Shown: positions 1-7,158, numbered from the stretch's first letter. The stretch: DNA of 28,907 bases from JBAVQS01 sp049694275 (GCA_049694275.1 JBAVQS010000245.1:1-28907); one strand, 5' to 3'. Notes: a model not told the origin generated them from the letters alone. Translations and numbers: made by a program.

Positions 1-75
1 CGGGAGCGACGGGATTCGAACCCGCGGTCTCGGCCTTGACAGGGCCGCGTGTTAGGCCAGCTACACCACGCCCCC
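1..75 (-). tRNA. tRNA-Asp (anticodon GTC)
   Basis: Read on the minus strand this folds as a complete cloverleaf. It has a 7-bp acceptor stem (GGGGGCG with CGCTCCC, one G-U pair), a 4-bp D stem GTGT/ACAC, a 5-bp anticodon stem CGGCC/GGCCG with loop CTGTCAA, and a T arm with loop TTCGAAT. The anticodon GTC reads Asp codons, and the discriminator base at position 1 is G, as expected for tRNA-Asp. The 3' end sits on the window edge, so a genomically encoded CCA cannot be judged. A strong promoter lies just upstream at 91-119. Confidence 0.96.
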
Positions 76-90
76 AAACTTGCAGCGTCG

Positions 91-119
91 AATATACCAT
101 ACTCCCCTTTCGCTGTCAA
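91..119 (-). promoter_or_regulatory. tRNA-Asp promoter
   Basis: On the minus strand a perfect -35 box TTGACA (114-119) is followed after 17 bases by a -10 box TATATT (91-96). The predicted start is about 8 bases before the tRNA 5' end, the usual tRNA gene geometry. The -35 box begins 1 base after the stop codon of the upstream res gene (TAA, 121-123). The -35 and spacer lie inside a 25-bp sequence that recurs at 5114-5138. Confidence 0.85.
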
Positions 120-122
120 ATT
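98..122. repeat. Direct repeat, copy A (island left edge)
   Basis: Twenty-five bases ending in GCTGTCAAATT that match 5114-5138 at 22 of 25 positions in the same orientation. This copy contains the -35 box and spacer of the tRNA-Asp promoter and the last bases of the res stop codon. The two copies enclose exactly the restriction-modification and HepT/MntA genes, so they are candidate junction repeats. Confidence 0.6.
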
Positions 123-2580
123 AAATTGGGGCAATGTTCTGGAGCCGCGCGGCGTAATCGTGTGCGCCGACGAGGGCAAAGAGGCACCGGCCATTGCTCC
201 GCGCCTGCCAGAGCTCGCCGAGCATCCGCTTTTCCTGGGCGTCGGGCGTGATCATGGCGGGGGTGTAATCGCGTTCGCCTTTGTATTCTACCGCGAGCAC
301 CCGCCCATCGTCCAGCCGCGCCACAAAATCGGGATAGAACCTGTCGGTCGCGGTCTGTAGCCAGAAGGAATAGCGCGGCTCGCGTTCGACATTCCGCACC
401 CAGTACTGGACGTGGGGATGAGTGTCCAATAACTCGGCGCAGCGCAATTCCTCGTCGTTCATTGCCCCGATCGCGCGGTAATAGTGCCGGTTGAAATTGT
501 ACCGTCCCTCATACAACCGATTTGGCGCATAGCGGTTGGGATCAAAGCTGAAAACGCAGTCGGCGCTGACCTCGACCGCTGGCCCGCCCGCGCCGAACAG
601 TTGCGCCTGGAATGCCTGCTTCATGGCCGCTTGCCGGTGCTGCTCCAGTTTGCGTGCGACCGCATCGCGCAGGGCCATCCGATGCTCGGACAGTTCGGCA
701 AGCGCCATACGCCGCTCGGTCCTCAGGCGCTCGATCACGCGCATGAGAAATAGCTGCACCTGGGTCTGCGTGTTGTAGGGATGGACGATATGCCGGTCCA
801 GCCAGACCGCGAGGTCGGCGGCGGTCCCGAGGTCGTGCGGCATGAGCAGGCGCAATTGCAGTTGCAGGTTGGGCACGAATAGCTCGGGCGCATTTTCCAG
901 GATGATCCGGCCCCGGGCGTTGACGTCAATGTCGCGCGTATAGACTGTGTGGGTCGGGATGGTAAACTCGGCCTCGGTCAGGGTCGCATCGGCGGTTGCA
1001 AGGTCCCACGCTTCTAGGAAATGGCTCTCCTCCACGACTTGCAGCGCCCCATCCAATCGTAGGGCCAACTGGGGTACGTGGAATGTTTCGCCGCGTTCGG
1101 CGGGGGGAACGGCTGCGCCCGCCGGGGCAAAGATGGGCAGGTCGCCCATTCCTTGCAACGCGGGCTGGTTCGCGGTGATCTCGTTCCGGGCCTCGAACTG
1201 GGTAAAGCCGTTCGAAACGAGGGCGTCGGCCAGGTTCTCGGCCGTCTCGCGGAAATGGCGCGAGGTGACGAGGGCATAGGCATAGTTCAAGCCATCGTGC
1301 TGCTTGTGTTTCGCTTTGGGCATTCGCAGCACGCGCCCCAATATCTGCTCGACCGCGGTGCTCGATCCCATTTCGGCGACCGAGCACAACACATAGGCAA
1401 AGGGGCAGTCCCAGCCCTCACGGAGCGCCTGCATGGTGATGATAAAGCGGATGGGGCAGCTTTCGTCAGACAAGCGCTTGTGGTTGGCTTCTTCCCACTG
1501 TTTGACCTCACGGATTTCGCCGGTCTCGATGGCGATCTGTTCGGCGGGGATGTGCAGGTCCAGGAGCCCCTGCTTGACCACTTCAACGGTCAGCGTGTCC
1601 CGTCCCTGCCGGCGCGGCTGGGCCTGGAGGAGGGCAATCGGGCGCAGATACTCGCCGGTCGCCGTTCGTTCGGCTGTCGCCAGTTCCTCCAGCTCGCCGC
1701 GCTTGGCAACGGCGGCGACGAGGGCGTCCCGCCAATCGCCGTGCGTTTGCAGGTGGATGGGGAGCTTGATCATGTCTTCTGACTTGAGCTCATACGCAGA
1801 CACATGATACAGGACGTTGCTGGCGTTCGGGTGCGGGGGCGGGGTCGGTGTGGCGGTAAATTCTAAAATGCACGCGGGGTCAAAGCGAGCGAGGGTGTCG
1901 AACGCGAGCTGGGTGCGGGCGTTGTGGGCTTCGTCGACAATCACAATCGGGCGGCGCAGCTTTAATACGTTGGCAAGGGAGGGGATCGGGGTCTCTGTCC
2001 CTGGATACTTTTCGAGCGTTGCCAACACCTCGGGGGGCGCGCCGTCGAGATGGGACATGAGCGAGCCGTTCTCCTCATAGACCTTGCGGCTGTCGGTATC
2101 CTCCACGCGTGGCGCGGCGAGGGTTGAAACGATAATCGTCGTGCTGCTGTCCAGGGTGGCCCGCGTCACGTTCAGGGCTTGAGCCAGGTCCATGACGGTC
2201 ACGCGGGAATCGAGCGTCGCATCCAGGGCTTGCCGATAGGGATGCTGGCGGTCGCGCAGCGCGTTGAGGGTCTGGTCCTTGATGGTGTTGGTTGGCACGA
2301 GCCACAGCACCACGGATCGCTCTTGTTGGAGCAAATCGTGGGCGGTCGTGCTGATGGCATAGCAGGCGAGCAGGGTTTTGCCGCCGCCCGTTGGAATCCG
2401 CAAGCAGACATAGGGCAGAGCGCGCAATTGGGCGATCGGGTTATAGTTGACGCCCCGCTCATAGAGGTCACGCGTGACGCGATAAAAGGCGGTGTCCGCA
2501 TCGTGCGTTTGGCTGACAAGCTGGAAATACCGGCTGAGGGTATCCAGGGCGCGCTGCTGATGGTTCTTGAGTGTGAGCAT
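121..2580 (-). CDS. res: Type III restriction enzyme Res subunit
   Basis: An 819-residue ATP-dependent helicase-nuclease, the cleavage subunit of a type III restriction-modification system, acting in a complex with the Mod subunit encoded upstream. Visible superfamily 2 helicase motifs are Walker A PTGGGKT (about 63-69), the DEAH box IVDEAH (about 214-219), FTATPT (about 241-246) and QILGRVLRMP (motif VI). Near the C terminus a PD-ExK nuclease signature is present: YPDF with Asp 751, then AVEYK with Glu 765 and Lys 767. The start is the ATG that shares one base with the mod stop codon (TGATG), implying translational coupling; a longer in-frame extension to 2751 lies inside mod and is unlikely. 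It is somewhat shorter than EcoP15I-type Res but has all key motifs, so it is probably active. The stop codon falls on the edge of the tRNA promoter and no terminator separates them. Confidence 0.93.
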   Translation of the reverse strand: MLTLKNHQQRALDTLSRYFQLVSQTHDADTAFYRVTRDLYERGVNYNPIAQLRALPYVCLRIPTGGGKTLLACYAISTTAHDLLQQERSVVLWLVPTNTIKDQTLNALRDRQHPYRQALDATLDSRVTVMDLAQALNVTRATLDSSTTIIVSTLAAPRVEDTDSRKVYEENGSLMSHLDGAPPEVLATLEKYPGTETPIPSLANVLKLRRPIVIVDEAHNARTQLAFDTLARFDPACILEFTATPTPPPHPNASNVLYHVSAYELKSEDMIKLPIHLQTHGDWRDALVAAVAKRGELEELATAERTATGEYLRPIALLQAQPRRQGRDTLTVEVVKQGLLDLHIPAEQIAIETGEIREVKQWEEANHKRLSDESCPIRFIITMQALREGWDCPFAYVLCSVAEMGSSTAVEQILGRVLRMPKAKHKQHDGLNYAYALVTSRHFRETAENLADALVSNGFTQFEARNEITANQPALQGMGDLPIFAPAGAAVPPAERGETFHVPQLALRLDGALQVVEESHFLEAWDLATADATLTEAEFTIPTHTVYTRDIDVNARGRIILENAPELFVPNLQLQLRLLMPHDLGTAADLAVWLDRHIVHPYNTQTQVQLFLMRVIERLRTERRMALAELSEHRMALRDAVARKLEQHRQAAMKQAFQAQLFGAGGPAVEVSADCVFSFDPNRYAPNRLYEGRYNFNRHYYRAIGAMNDEELRCAELLDTHPHVQYWVRNVEREPRYSFWLQTATDRFYPDFVARLDDGRVLAVEYKGERDYTPAMITPDAQEKRMLGELWQARSNGRCLFALVGAHDYAARLQNIAPI

Positions 2581-4160
2581 CAGTTCACCTTGATGGCGTA
2601 GGGAATCTGCTTGAAAACGATCTCGGCCTGCTGCAACCGCAGCGGGGAGAGGCGGCACTCGTCGGCATAGACCACTTTCGGCCCGTTGTGCTCGGGGAGT
2701 GTCCGCAGGCTGGCGTTGTTCAGCACGCCCCCGCCGTTCTCCCGGTCCCACAGCAGATAATAGGCGGTTCCATTACAGACACCCAGGAGCGGGGTGCGAC
2801 CGTTGGTCCGCCGGGTCAGCGGCTCGCCGGTCTCGGTGAAATAGATGTGATGGGCCAGGGCGTTGAACGTCACGCCGGTCCGTAGCTGCCCGTGTTCGTC
2901 AAAGAGCGGCTCTCCGAGCGTGCAATAGCGCAGGGTCCCGCCGAGACCTGTGGTATCGCCGTACCCGCCAATCGCACGGCGCAACCGTTCAGCCGTAATA
3001 TGGCGGGCAATACTCTCCTCCATCTCGACGAGGATAAAGCGACGTGTCCCGCCGTCCTCCTTGTTTTGTTGGAGAACGGCATGTCCTGTCGTCCCACTGC
3101 CCGCAAAAGAATCGAGGACAATTGAATCGCCATCTGTAGCGATTTGCAGGATTCGTTGAATTAGACGAGTGGGTTTGGGCGTGATGAACAAATCCTGTGA
3201 GGCGCCTGCCTCCATGATTCGACTGAGTTCTTGCTTGGCGTGCCGGGTGCTTCCGACATCCTTCCACATCCAGAGAGTCTGAGGCACTACTCCTATTTGC
3301 ACCTCTGTTAAGAAACGCTTGATACCGGGCCGGTTATTTCCTGATTTGCCCCACCAAATCCGCCCATCTCGTTCCAGCTCGTCGAATCGCTCCTTACTTA
3401 CTCGCCAATAGCTACCTGCAGGAGGTCCTTCGATTGTTCGGCCTTTTGATGTAGTAATCGGATAGCGCCCCTGGGCATAAAAGTTCCGGGCGGCAAGATC
3501 ACTCAACAGCCAGGGGCCGCGAGGATCGTTGTCGGGATTCTTGTACCGCGCAACCATTGCTTCTGTTCGCGGCAGTTTGTTCGGTCGCCAGATTGCTGAG
3601 TTTTTGGCATAAATCAGAATATAGTCATGATCCTCACTCAGGTGAACCGCTGTGTTCTTTGGGCTATCCATCTTTTGCCAGATAACATTCGCAACAAAGT
3701 TACGCGCTCCGAAGATTTCATCGGCAATGAGCCGAAGGTGCGCGATCTCATTGTCGTCGATGCTAATGAAAACGGCGCCGTCCTCCCGCAACAGTTGGCG
3801 CAATAGGAGCAATCTCGGATACATCATGCACAACCATTTGTCATGCCGTGATAAATCCTCCGCTTCGCTCCCAACGGTTGCCCCCAACCACCTAACAATC
3901 TCGGGTGCATTTGAATTGTCGTTGTACGCCCACTTTTCGTTGCCGGTGTTGTACGGCGGGTCGATATAACAGCACTTGACCTTGCCCCCATAATAGGGCA
4001 AGAGCGCCTTGAGCGCCTGAAGATTGTCGCCCTCGATCAACAGGTTGCCCTCACCCACCCCGCCAACGGATTCGTCGTTATCGCACCGAATCAGCCGGTA
4101 TGGCACCTGGGTGTGGTGATTCACCACCGCCGCTTTACCAATCCAATCGAGAGAGGGCAT
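2580..4160 (-). CDS. mod: Type III DNA adenine methyltransferase Mod subunit
   Basis: A 526-residue N6-adenine (beta-class) DNA methyltransferase that sets target specificity and protects host DNA. The catalytic motif DPPYNTG (67-73) precedes the AdoMet-binding motif FAGSGTTG (352-359), the order that defines beta-class enzymes. The region between them should carry the target recognition domain. The start chosen is the ATG at 4160, preceded by AGGAG at 7-base spacing. The ATG at 4217 overlaps the -10 box and is rejected. It overlaps res by one base and forms an operon with it. The central part, about 3100-3950, is visibly richer in A and T than both ends of the gene, suggesting exchange of the recognition domain by recombination. 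Confidence 0.93.
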   Translation of the reverse strand: MPSLDWIGKAAVVNHHTQVPYRLIRCDNDESVGGVGEGNLLIEGDNLQALKALLPYYGGKVKCCYIDPPYNTGNEKWAYNDNSNAPEIVRWLGATVGSEAEDLSRHDKWLCMMYPRLLLLRQLLREDGAVFISIDDNEIAHLRLIADEIFGARNFVANVIWQKMDSPKNTAVHLSEDHDYILIYAKNSAIWRPNKLPRTEAMVARYKNPDNDPRGPWLLSDLAARNFYAQGRYPITTSKGRTIEGPPAGSYWRVSKERFDELERDGRIWWGKSGNNRPGIKRFLTEVQIGVVPQTLWMWKDVGSTRHAKQELSRIMEAGASQDLFITPKPTRLIQRILQIATDGDSIVLDSFAGSGTTGHAVLQQNKEDGGTRRFILVEMEESIARHITAERLRRAIGGYGDTTGLGGTLRYCTLGEPLFDEHGQLRTGVTFNALAHHIYFTETGEPLTRRTNGRTPLLGVCNGTAYYLLWDRENGGGVLNNASLRTLPEHNGPKVVYADECRLSPLRLQQAEIVFKQIPYAIKVN

Positions 4161-4215
4161 TCCTTTGCTCCTGGTCCTGTTCGGCGCGGGGCCGAGTCTT
4201 GCCCACGCCGTCCCC

Positions 4216-4221
4216 ATTATA
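4216..4221 (-). promoter_or_regulatory. Probable -10 box of the mod-res operon
   Basis: A perfect TATAAT on the minus strand, about 50 bases upstream of the mod start. No good -35 box lies at 16-18 bases; the best upstream hexamer at 18 bases, TTCCGC, is poor. The leader between it and mod carries the AGGAG ribosome site. Confidence 0.5.
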
Positions 4222-4295
4222 CCCTTTTGCGGGAGAAAAGCGGAACTGTAGTGGGCACATGCCGGGTGTTGCTGTTTGTCTCACTCGCGTACAAC

Positions 4296-4330
4296 AAAAA
4301 GCCCGCCCCGGCACATGTCCAAGGCGGGCT
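4296..4330 (-). terminator. Rho-independent terminator after hepT
   Basis: On the minus strand an 8-bp perfect stem (AGCCCGCC with GGCGGGCT, 4323-4330 and 4300-4307) is followed by a short T run at 4296-4300. It begins 15 bases after the hepT stop codon and separates the toxin-antitoxin pair from mod-res. Confidence 0.75.
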
Positions 4331-4344
4331 GCATATCGCATTGC

Positions 4345-4701
4345 TCATAACTTGGGTTCCAAATCGGCTAGCATCTCCGCAACTTGTTCCTGCAACCGAG
4401 GCAGGTCCTCTCGGACGGTTTTCCAGACTACTTCCGCATCGACGCCAAAATAATCGTGAATGATCTTATTCCTCATCCCAGTTACCCGACTCCAGGGAAT
4501 CTGCGGATACTTGTCCCGTAGCGAAGCAGGAATGTGGCTCGCCGCTTCTCCGACAACCTCCAAGGCCCGTACTACGGCAAAGGTCTTTTCCTCATCCTCC
4601 TGAAAGGCGGCAAAATCAATTCCCTGTATGAACTGCATTGCCTTGTTCGAGTATTCGACGATGTCATGCAGATAATCCGCATAAACGCGTTGGCGCTTCA
4701 T
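4345..4701 (-). CDS. hepT: HEPN toxin RNase, HepT/DUF86 family
   Basis: A 118-residue HEPN-domain protein. The family ribonuclease motif R-x4-H-x-Y is present as R77, H82 and Y84 (RNKIIHDY). In characterised HepT/MntA pairs the HEPN protein cuts RNA and is silenced when the MNT partner adds AMP to the tyrosine of this motif. Here that Tyr is intact, so both activity and silencing look possible. The ATG overlaps the stop of the upstream nucleotidyltransferase gene by four bases (ATGA), and the pair ends at the terminator at 4296-4330. The function is well supported by motif, length and partner; the cellular trigger is unknown. Confidence 0.9.
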   Translation of the reverse strand: MKRQRVYADYLHDIVEYSNKAMQFIQGIDFAAFQEDEEKTFAVVRALEVVGEAASHIPASLRDKYPQIPWSRVTGMRNKIIHDYFGVDAEVVWKTVREDLPRLQEQVAEMLADLEPKL

Positions 4702-5054
4702 ACCGATTCGACCTCCTGCAGAATGCGTTCGCCGATCGCCGGCTTGAGCGCTGATTTCATCACGAGGTCCACTTTGATGCCGAGTAACGCACTCAGGCGC
4801 TCTTCGAGCTCGATAAACTTGAAAAATGAGGGGGCTTGCTCGAACTCTACCAGCACATCGAGATCGCTGCGCTTGTTCGCTTGGCCGCGAACGTAGGAAC
4901 CAAACAGGCCGAGAGATTTGACGTGATAGCTCTCGCTCAGTTCGGGCAGATGCCGCCGCAGGGTACGCTTGAACTGCCCTACGTTGCGCTCCCTACCTGA
5001 TCGCTTTAACCCGGTCGGTCCGCCGAGTTGTTTACCCTTGTTTGACTGTCTCAT
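4698..5054 (-). CDS. mntA: MNT-type nucleotidyltransferase antitoxin
   Basis: A 118-residue minimal nucleotidyltransferase. The fold signature GS-x10-DxD is complete: G52, S53, then D64 and D66, with a third acidic position D96 in KVDLVMK. In the HepT/MntA family this enzyme transfers AMP from ATP to the toxin. The N-terminal 30 residues are basic and precede the fold, so an internal start cannot be excluded, but the ATG at 5054 lies at the expected distance from a good promoter. It is first in a two-gene operon and overlaps hepT by four bases. Confidence 0.88.
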   Translation of the reverse strand: MRQSNKGKQLGGPTGLKRSGRERNVGQFKRTLRRHLPELSESYHVKSLGLFGSYVRGQANKRSDLDVLVEFEQAPSFFKFIELEERLSALLGIKVDLVMKSALKPAIGERILQEVESV

Positions 5055-5077
5055 CCCAGATCTTCCAAGACATGGAA

Positions 5078-5106
5078 ATTATACTCTCGGATGGGCGAAA
5101 TGTGAA
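5078..5106 (-). promoter_or_regulatory. Promoter of the mntA-hepT operon
   Basis: On the minus strand TTCACA (5101-5106; 5 of 6 consensus) and TATAAT (5078-5083; perfect) are separated by 17 bases. The implied leader before the ATG at 5054 is only about 17 bases. The -35 box lies a few bases inside the right-hand direct repeat (5114-5138). Confidence 0.8.
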
Positions 5107-5113
5107 TGGCATC

Positions 5114-5138
5114 GATACCCCCCTTTTGCTGTCAAATT
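5114..5138. repeat. Direct repeat, copy B (island right edge)
   Basis: Matches 98-122 at 22 of 25 positions. On the minus strand it keeps TTGACA (5130-5135), but the hexamer at the -10 position is ATGCCA, so unlike copy A it does not form a recognisable promoter. It lies just upstream of the mntA promoter. Confidence 0.6.
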
Positions 5139-5215
5139 GGCGTATTTTGTCCTATTTTGGACCGCGATGAAACCAAATTGCCACTCGCGACGTATGATAA
5201 TAGACCCAGGAGCAC

Positions 5216-5261
5216 AAAAATGGGCAGGGTGAACCACAAAGAGGATCAACCCTGCCCATTT
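5216..5261. terminator. Long inverted repeat, possible insulating terminator
   Basis: A perfect 13-bp inverted repeat, AAATGGGCAGGGT (5218-5230) with its complement at 5249-5261, and an 18-base loop. The minus-strand side continues into a run of five T (5216-5220); the plus side has only three. It lies between the island and the sigma-factor promoter and resembles a terminator for minus-strand transcription, but no minus-strand gene precedes it. It could be a remnant from the pre-island arrangement or a barrier between divergent units. Confidence 0.5.
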
Positions 5262-5288
5262 CGTAAGATTTGGATTGTATGTTACACT
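5260..5288 (+). promoter_or_regulatory. Possible promoter of the sigma factor gene
   Basis: An extended -10 box, TGT followed by TACACT (5280-5288), lies about 40 bases before the GTG start. The -35 position (TTCGTA, 5260-5265) is weak, as is common for extended -10 promoters. The same TGn-TACACT pattern occurs before the first HD-GYP gene. Confidence 0.45.
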
Positions 5289-5327
5289 AAATAACTCGCG
5301 TGGATATTGCGCTTGGGGGAGTAGCGT

Positions 5328-6374
5328 GTGGCTGAGGAATTGATGGAACAGGCTCTCATTTTAAACGAGTTGGAAGGAACGGGAACCCAGACCCGGGAAG
5401 CGGATTTCGAACCCGAACCGGCCGAATTGGCGCGGCTGGAGAAGGACATTTATTCAAGCGAACCGGAACTGGAAGATAACCTGCGGCTCTATCAGCAGGT
5501 GATGGCCCATACCCGGCTGTTGACGGCGGCGGAAGAGGTTGAGCTCGCGCGGTCGATGGAGCTGGGGCGGCGCGCCCGCGCGCGCCTGCATGGCAAACAG
5601 AACAGCTCGGCTGAGCGCAAGCGCCTGGAAAAGGCGGTGCACAACGGCGAACGGTCGCGCAAAAAGCTCATCGAATCCAACTTTCGCCTGGTCGTCTCGA
5701 TTGCCAACAAGTATCGCGGCGCCAATATGGCCTTTTCGGACCTGATGCAGGAAGGCAATATTGGGCTGATCAAGGCGGCCGACAAGTTTGACTATACCCG
5801 CGGCTTTCGCTTTTCCACGTACGCCACCTGGTGGATTCGCCAGGCGATCACGCGCGCGATTGCCGACCAGGGACGCACGATTCGCCTCCCGGTGCATTTG
5901 TGGGAAAAGGTCAATACCATGACGCGCGTCACGCAGCAGCTTGTGCAGGAATTGGGGCGCAAGCCGACCTCGGTCGAGATCGCCGAGCGCATGCAGACGC
6001 GCCCGGAAAAAATCGACCAGCTCGTCAAGATCGCGCAGCAGCCGGCGTCGCTGGAGAGCCCCATTGGCGATGAAGGGGATGCCAGCCTGGGCGATTTTAT
6101 CCCGGACGAGGAGACGATGGCGCCGGCGGACAGCGTCTCCAGGCAACTGCTCAGCGAAGAGATGCAGCAGGCGCTCCACTCGCTGACGCCGCGCGAAGAG
6201 CGTATCCTCGAACTGCGCTTTGGGCTCAAGGATGGCCAGATGCACACTCTCGAAGAGGTAGGCGCCAAGATGGGCTATACCCGCGAGCGCATCCGGCAGA
6301 TCGAGGCGATTGCCCTGCGTAAGCTCCGCCACCCGAGCCGGAGCCGCCGGCTGCGCGCCTATCTCGAGAACTAG
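5328..6374 (+). CDS. RNA polymerase sigma-70 family sigma factor, RpoD/SigA type
   Basis: A 348-residue group 1 or group 2 sigma factor that directs RNA polymerase to promoters. Region 1.2 is near residues 50-80. Region 2 spans about 113-188 and includes the highly conserved run FRFSTYATWWIRQAITRAI (160-178) that contacts the -10 element. Region 3 follows, and the region 4 helix-turn-helix is at 307-334 (TLEEVGAKMGYTRERIRQIE). It lacks a long region 1.1, so whether it is the housekeeping factor or a close relative cannot be settled here. The GTG start is preceded by GGGGGAG at 7-base spacing; the ATG at 5343 has no comparable site. It is transcribed alone and followed by a strong terminator. 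Confidence 0.93.
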   Translation: MAEELMEQALILNELEGTGTQTREADFEPEPAELARLEKDIYSSEPELEDNLRLYQQVMAHTRLLTAAEEVELARSMELGRRARARLHGKQNSSAERKRLEKAVHNGERSRKKLIESNFRLVVSIANKYRGANMAFSDLMQEGNIGLIKAADKFDYTRGFRFSTYATWWIRQAITRAIADQGRTIRLPVHLWEKVNTMTRVTQQLVQELGRKPTSVEIAERMQTRPEKIDQLVKIAQQPASLESPIGDEGDASLGDFIPDEETMAPADSVSRQLLSEEMQQALHSLTPREERILELRFGLKDGQMHTLEEVGAKMGYTRERIRQIEAIALRKLRHPSRSRRLRAYLEN

Positions 6375-6375
6375 C

Positions 6376-6410
6376 AATCCCCCGACCCAACCGGGCCGGG
6401 GGATTTTTTT
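6376..6410 (+). terminator. Terminator of the sigma factor gene
   Basis: A 9-bp stem (AATCCCCCG with CGGGGGATT) is followed by seven T. It starts two bases after the TAG stop. The convergent SET gene ends at 6413, so the hairpin also lies at the end of that unit, but the T run favours the plus strand. Confidence 0.88.
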
Positions 6411-6412
6411 AT

Positions 6413-6907
6413 TTACCGCGAGCGTTTGCGCTGCCTGGGCTTTTTCGGCTTGACGAGCAGGATGCCCCGACAGGTCGGCGCGCCGCAATGGCATGCATAT
6501 TCCTGTTCGTATTCCTGTCGGTAGCGTCCCGGCCGTTCGAGCTGGTAATCATAGCTCAACTCTTCCCCCCGCGCGATATTCCGAATCGTTTCAATCCACA
6601 CCCGGCCAGCCTCGATCAGGCTCTCACAATTGGGCGCGCAGGAGTGGTTGATGAACCGCGCTTCGTTTCCCCCGACCGCGGCGTCGATCACCGTCGCGTC
6701 GTCCACGATAAAGAGAAATGTATGCGCCCGGCCCATCGCGTCGTCGTCGTAGCGCCGGTCGGACTCGGCGTGCGAAATCCGCTCGCCGATATACTCGACC
6801 ACCCGCGTCCCTTTCGGAATGGGGCGCAGCGCAAAGACGCCCATCCCCTGAATCGGGGACGGGCGGACCTCAATCATAGACGGCGCCAATCGCTCGGAAC
6901 CGGTCAT
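6413..6907 (-). CDS. SET-domain protein methyltransferase
   Basis: A 164-residue protein that is almost entirely a SET domain, the AdoMet-dependent protein-lysine methyltransferase fold. Visible motifs are GMGVFA (21-26), the cofactor and pseudoknot motif RFINHSCAPNC (84-94), ELSYDY with the catalytic tyrosine region (116-121), and a post-SET zinc-binding CHCGAPTC (139-146). The C terminus is very basic (about 153-164) and may bind RNA or DNA. The ATG at 6907 overlaps the stop of the upstream THX-like gene by four bases, implying translational coupling; a second ATG (residue 11) also precedes the domain. The substrate is not known. The coupling makes the Lys-rich product of the upstream gene a candidate, which is inference only. 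Confidence 0.88.
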   Translation of the reverse strand: MTGSERLAPSMIEVRPSPIQGMGVFALRPIPKGTRVVEYIGERISHAESDRRYDDDAMGRAHTFLFIVDDATVIDAAVGGNEARFINHSCAPNCESLIEAGRVWIETIRNIARGEELSYDYQLERPGRYRQEYEQEYACHCGAPTCRGILLVKPKKPRQRKRSR

Positions 6908-7119
6908 CCTTCACCCTGCGCCGGCGGCTCTGGCTGTGGCTGTGGTTGCGGCTGTGGTTGCGGCTGTGCCGGCGCCTGCGGCTTGGCCTTGGCCGGCGGT
7001 TTCGGCTCTGGTTTGGCTGCTGGCTTGGCGGCTATAATGTCCGCATGATGCGGACGGGTCTTGCCATGTGTCCCGCGCGAGATCTTGCCGCGCTTGGTGC
7101 GCTGATCGCCTTTACCCAT
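6904..7119 (-). CDS. THX-like small ribosomal protein with Pro/Lys/Gln tail
   Basis: A 71-residue protein. The first 23 residues, MGKGDQRTKRGKISRGTHGK and TRP, closely resemble the whole of the 30S protein THX of Thermus and its relatives, a very small basic protein embedded in the head of the small subunit. Residues after about 30 form a low-complexity tail, first AKP/KPE/PPAK repeats and then PQ repeats, that family members normally lack. The ribosome site GGGAGGAAG is 8 bases before the ATG, and a good promoter lies at 7159-7187. It is first in an operon with the SET gene. The THX assignment rests on my memory of the family sequence; the role of the tail is unknown. Confidence 0.8.
   Translation of the reverse strand: MGKGDQRTKRGKISRGTHGKTRPHHADIIAAKPAAKPEPKPPAKAKPQAPAQPQPQPQPQPQPEPPAQGEG
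6929..6966 (-). repeat. Short tandem repeat encoding the PQ tail
   Basis: About three copies of a 12-base unit related to GGCTGTGGTTGC (plus strand) within the THX-like gene, encoding alternating Pro-Gln. Such repeats can change copy number by slippage, which would alter tail length in frame in steps of two residues per six bases. Confidence 0.75.
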
Positions 7120-7158
7120 AATACACTTCCTCCCTTCCGATTAAATGTGATTCGGTAC

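Noticed and set aside
1..75. Classical integration site at the tRNA 3' end
   Set aside because: The island lies on the 5' (promoter) side of the tRNA-Asp gene, and the 3' end is at the window edge, so an att site there cannot be seen. No integrase gene is present.
2581..2751. Longer N terminus for Res
   Set aside because: The extension lies entirely within mod, has no helicase-family resemblance, and a coupled ATG at 2580 is clearly better.
4250..4320. Second inverted repeat around GCACATGCCGGG and CCCCGGCACATG
   Set aside because: The pairing is short and imperfect and partly overlaps the clear hepT terminator, so it was not listed separately.
5454..6494. Open frame on the minus strand opposite the sigma factor
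   Set aside because: Sigma-70 regions 2 to 4 on the plus strand are unmistakable; the antisense frame has no features of its own.
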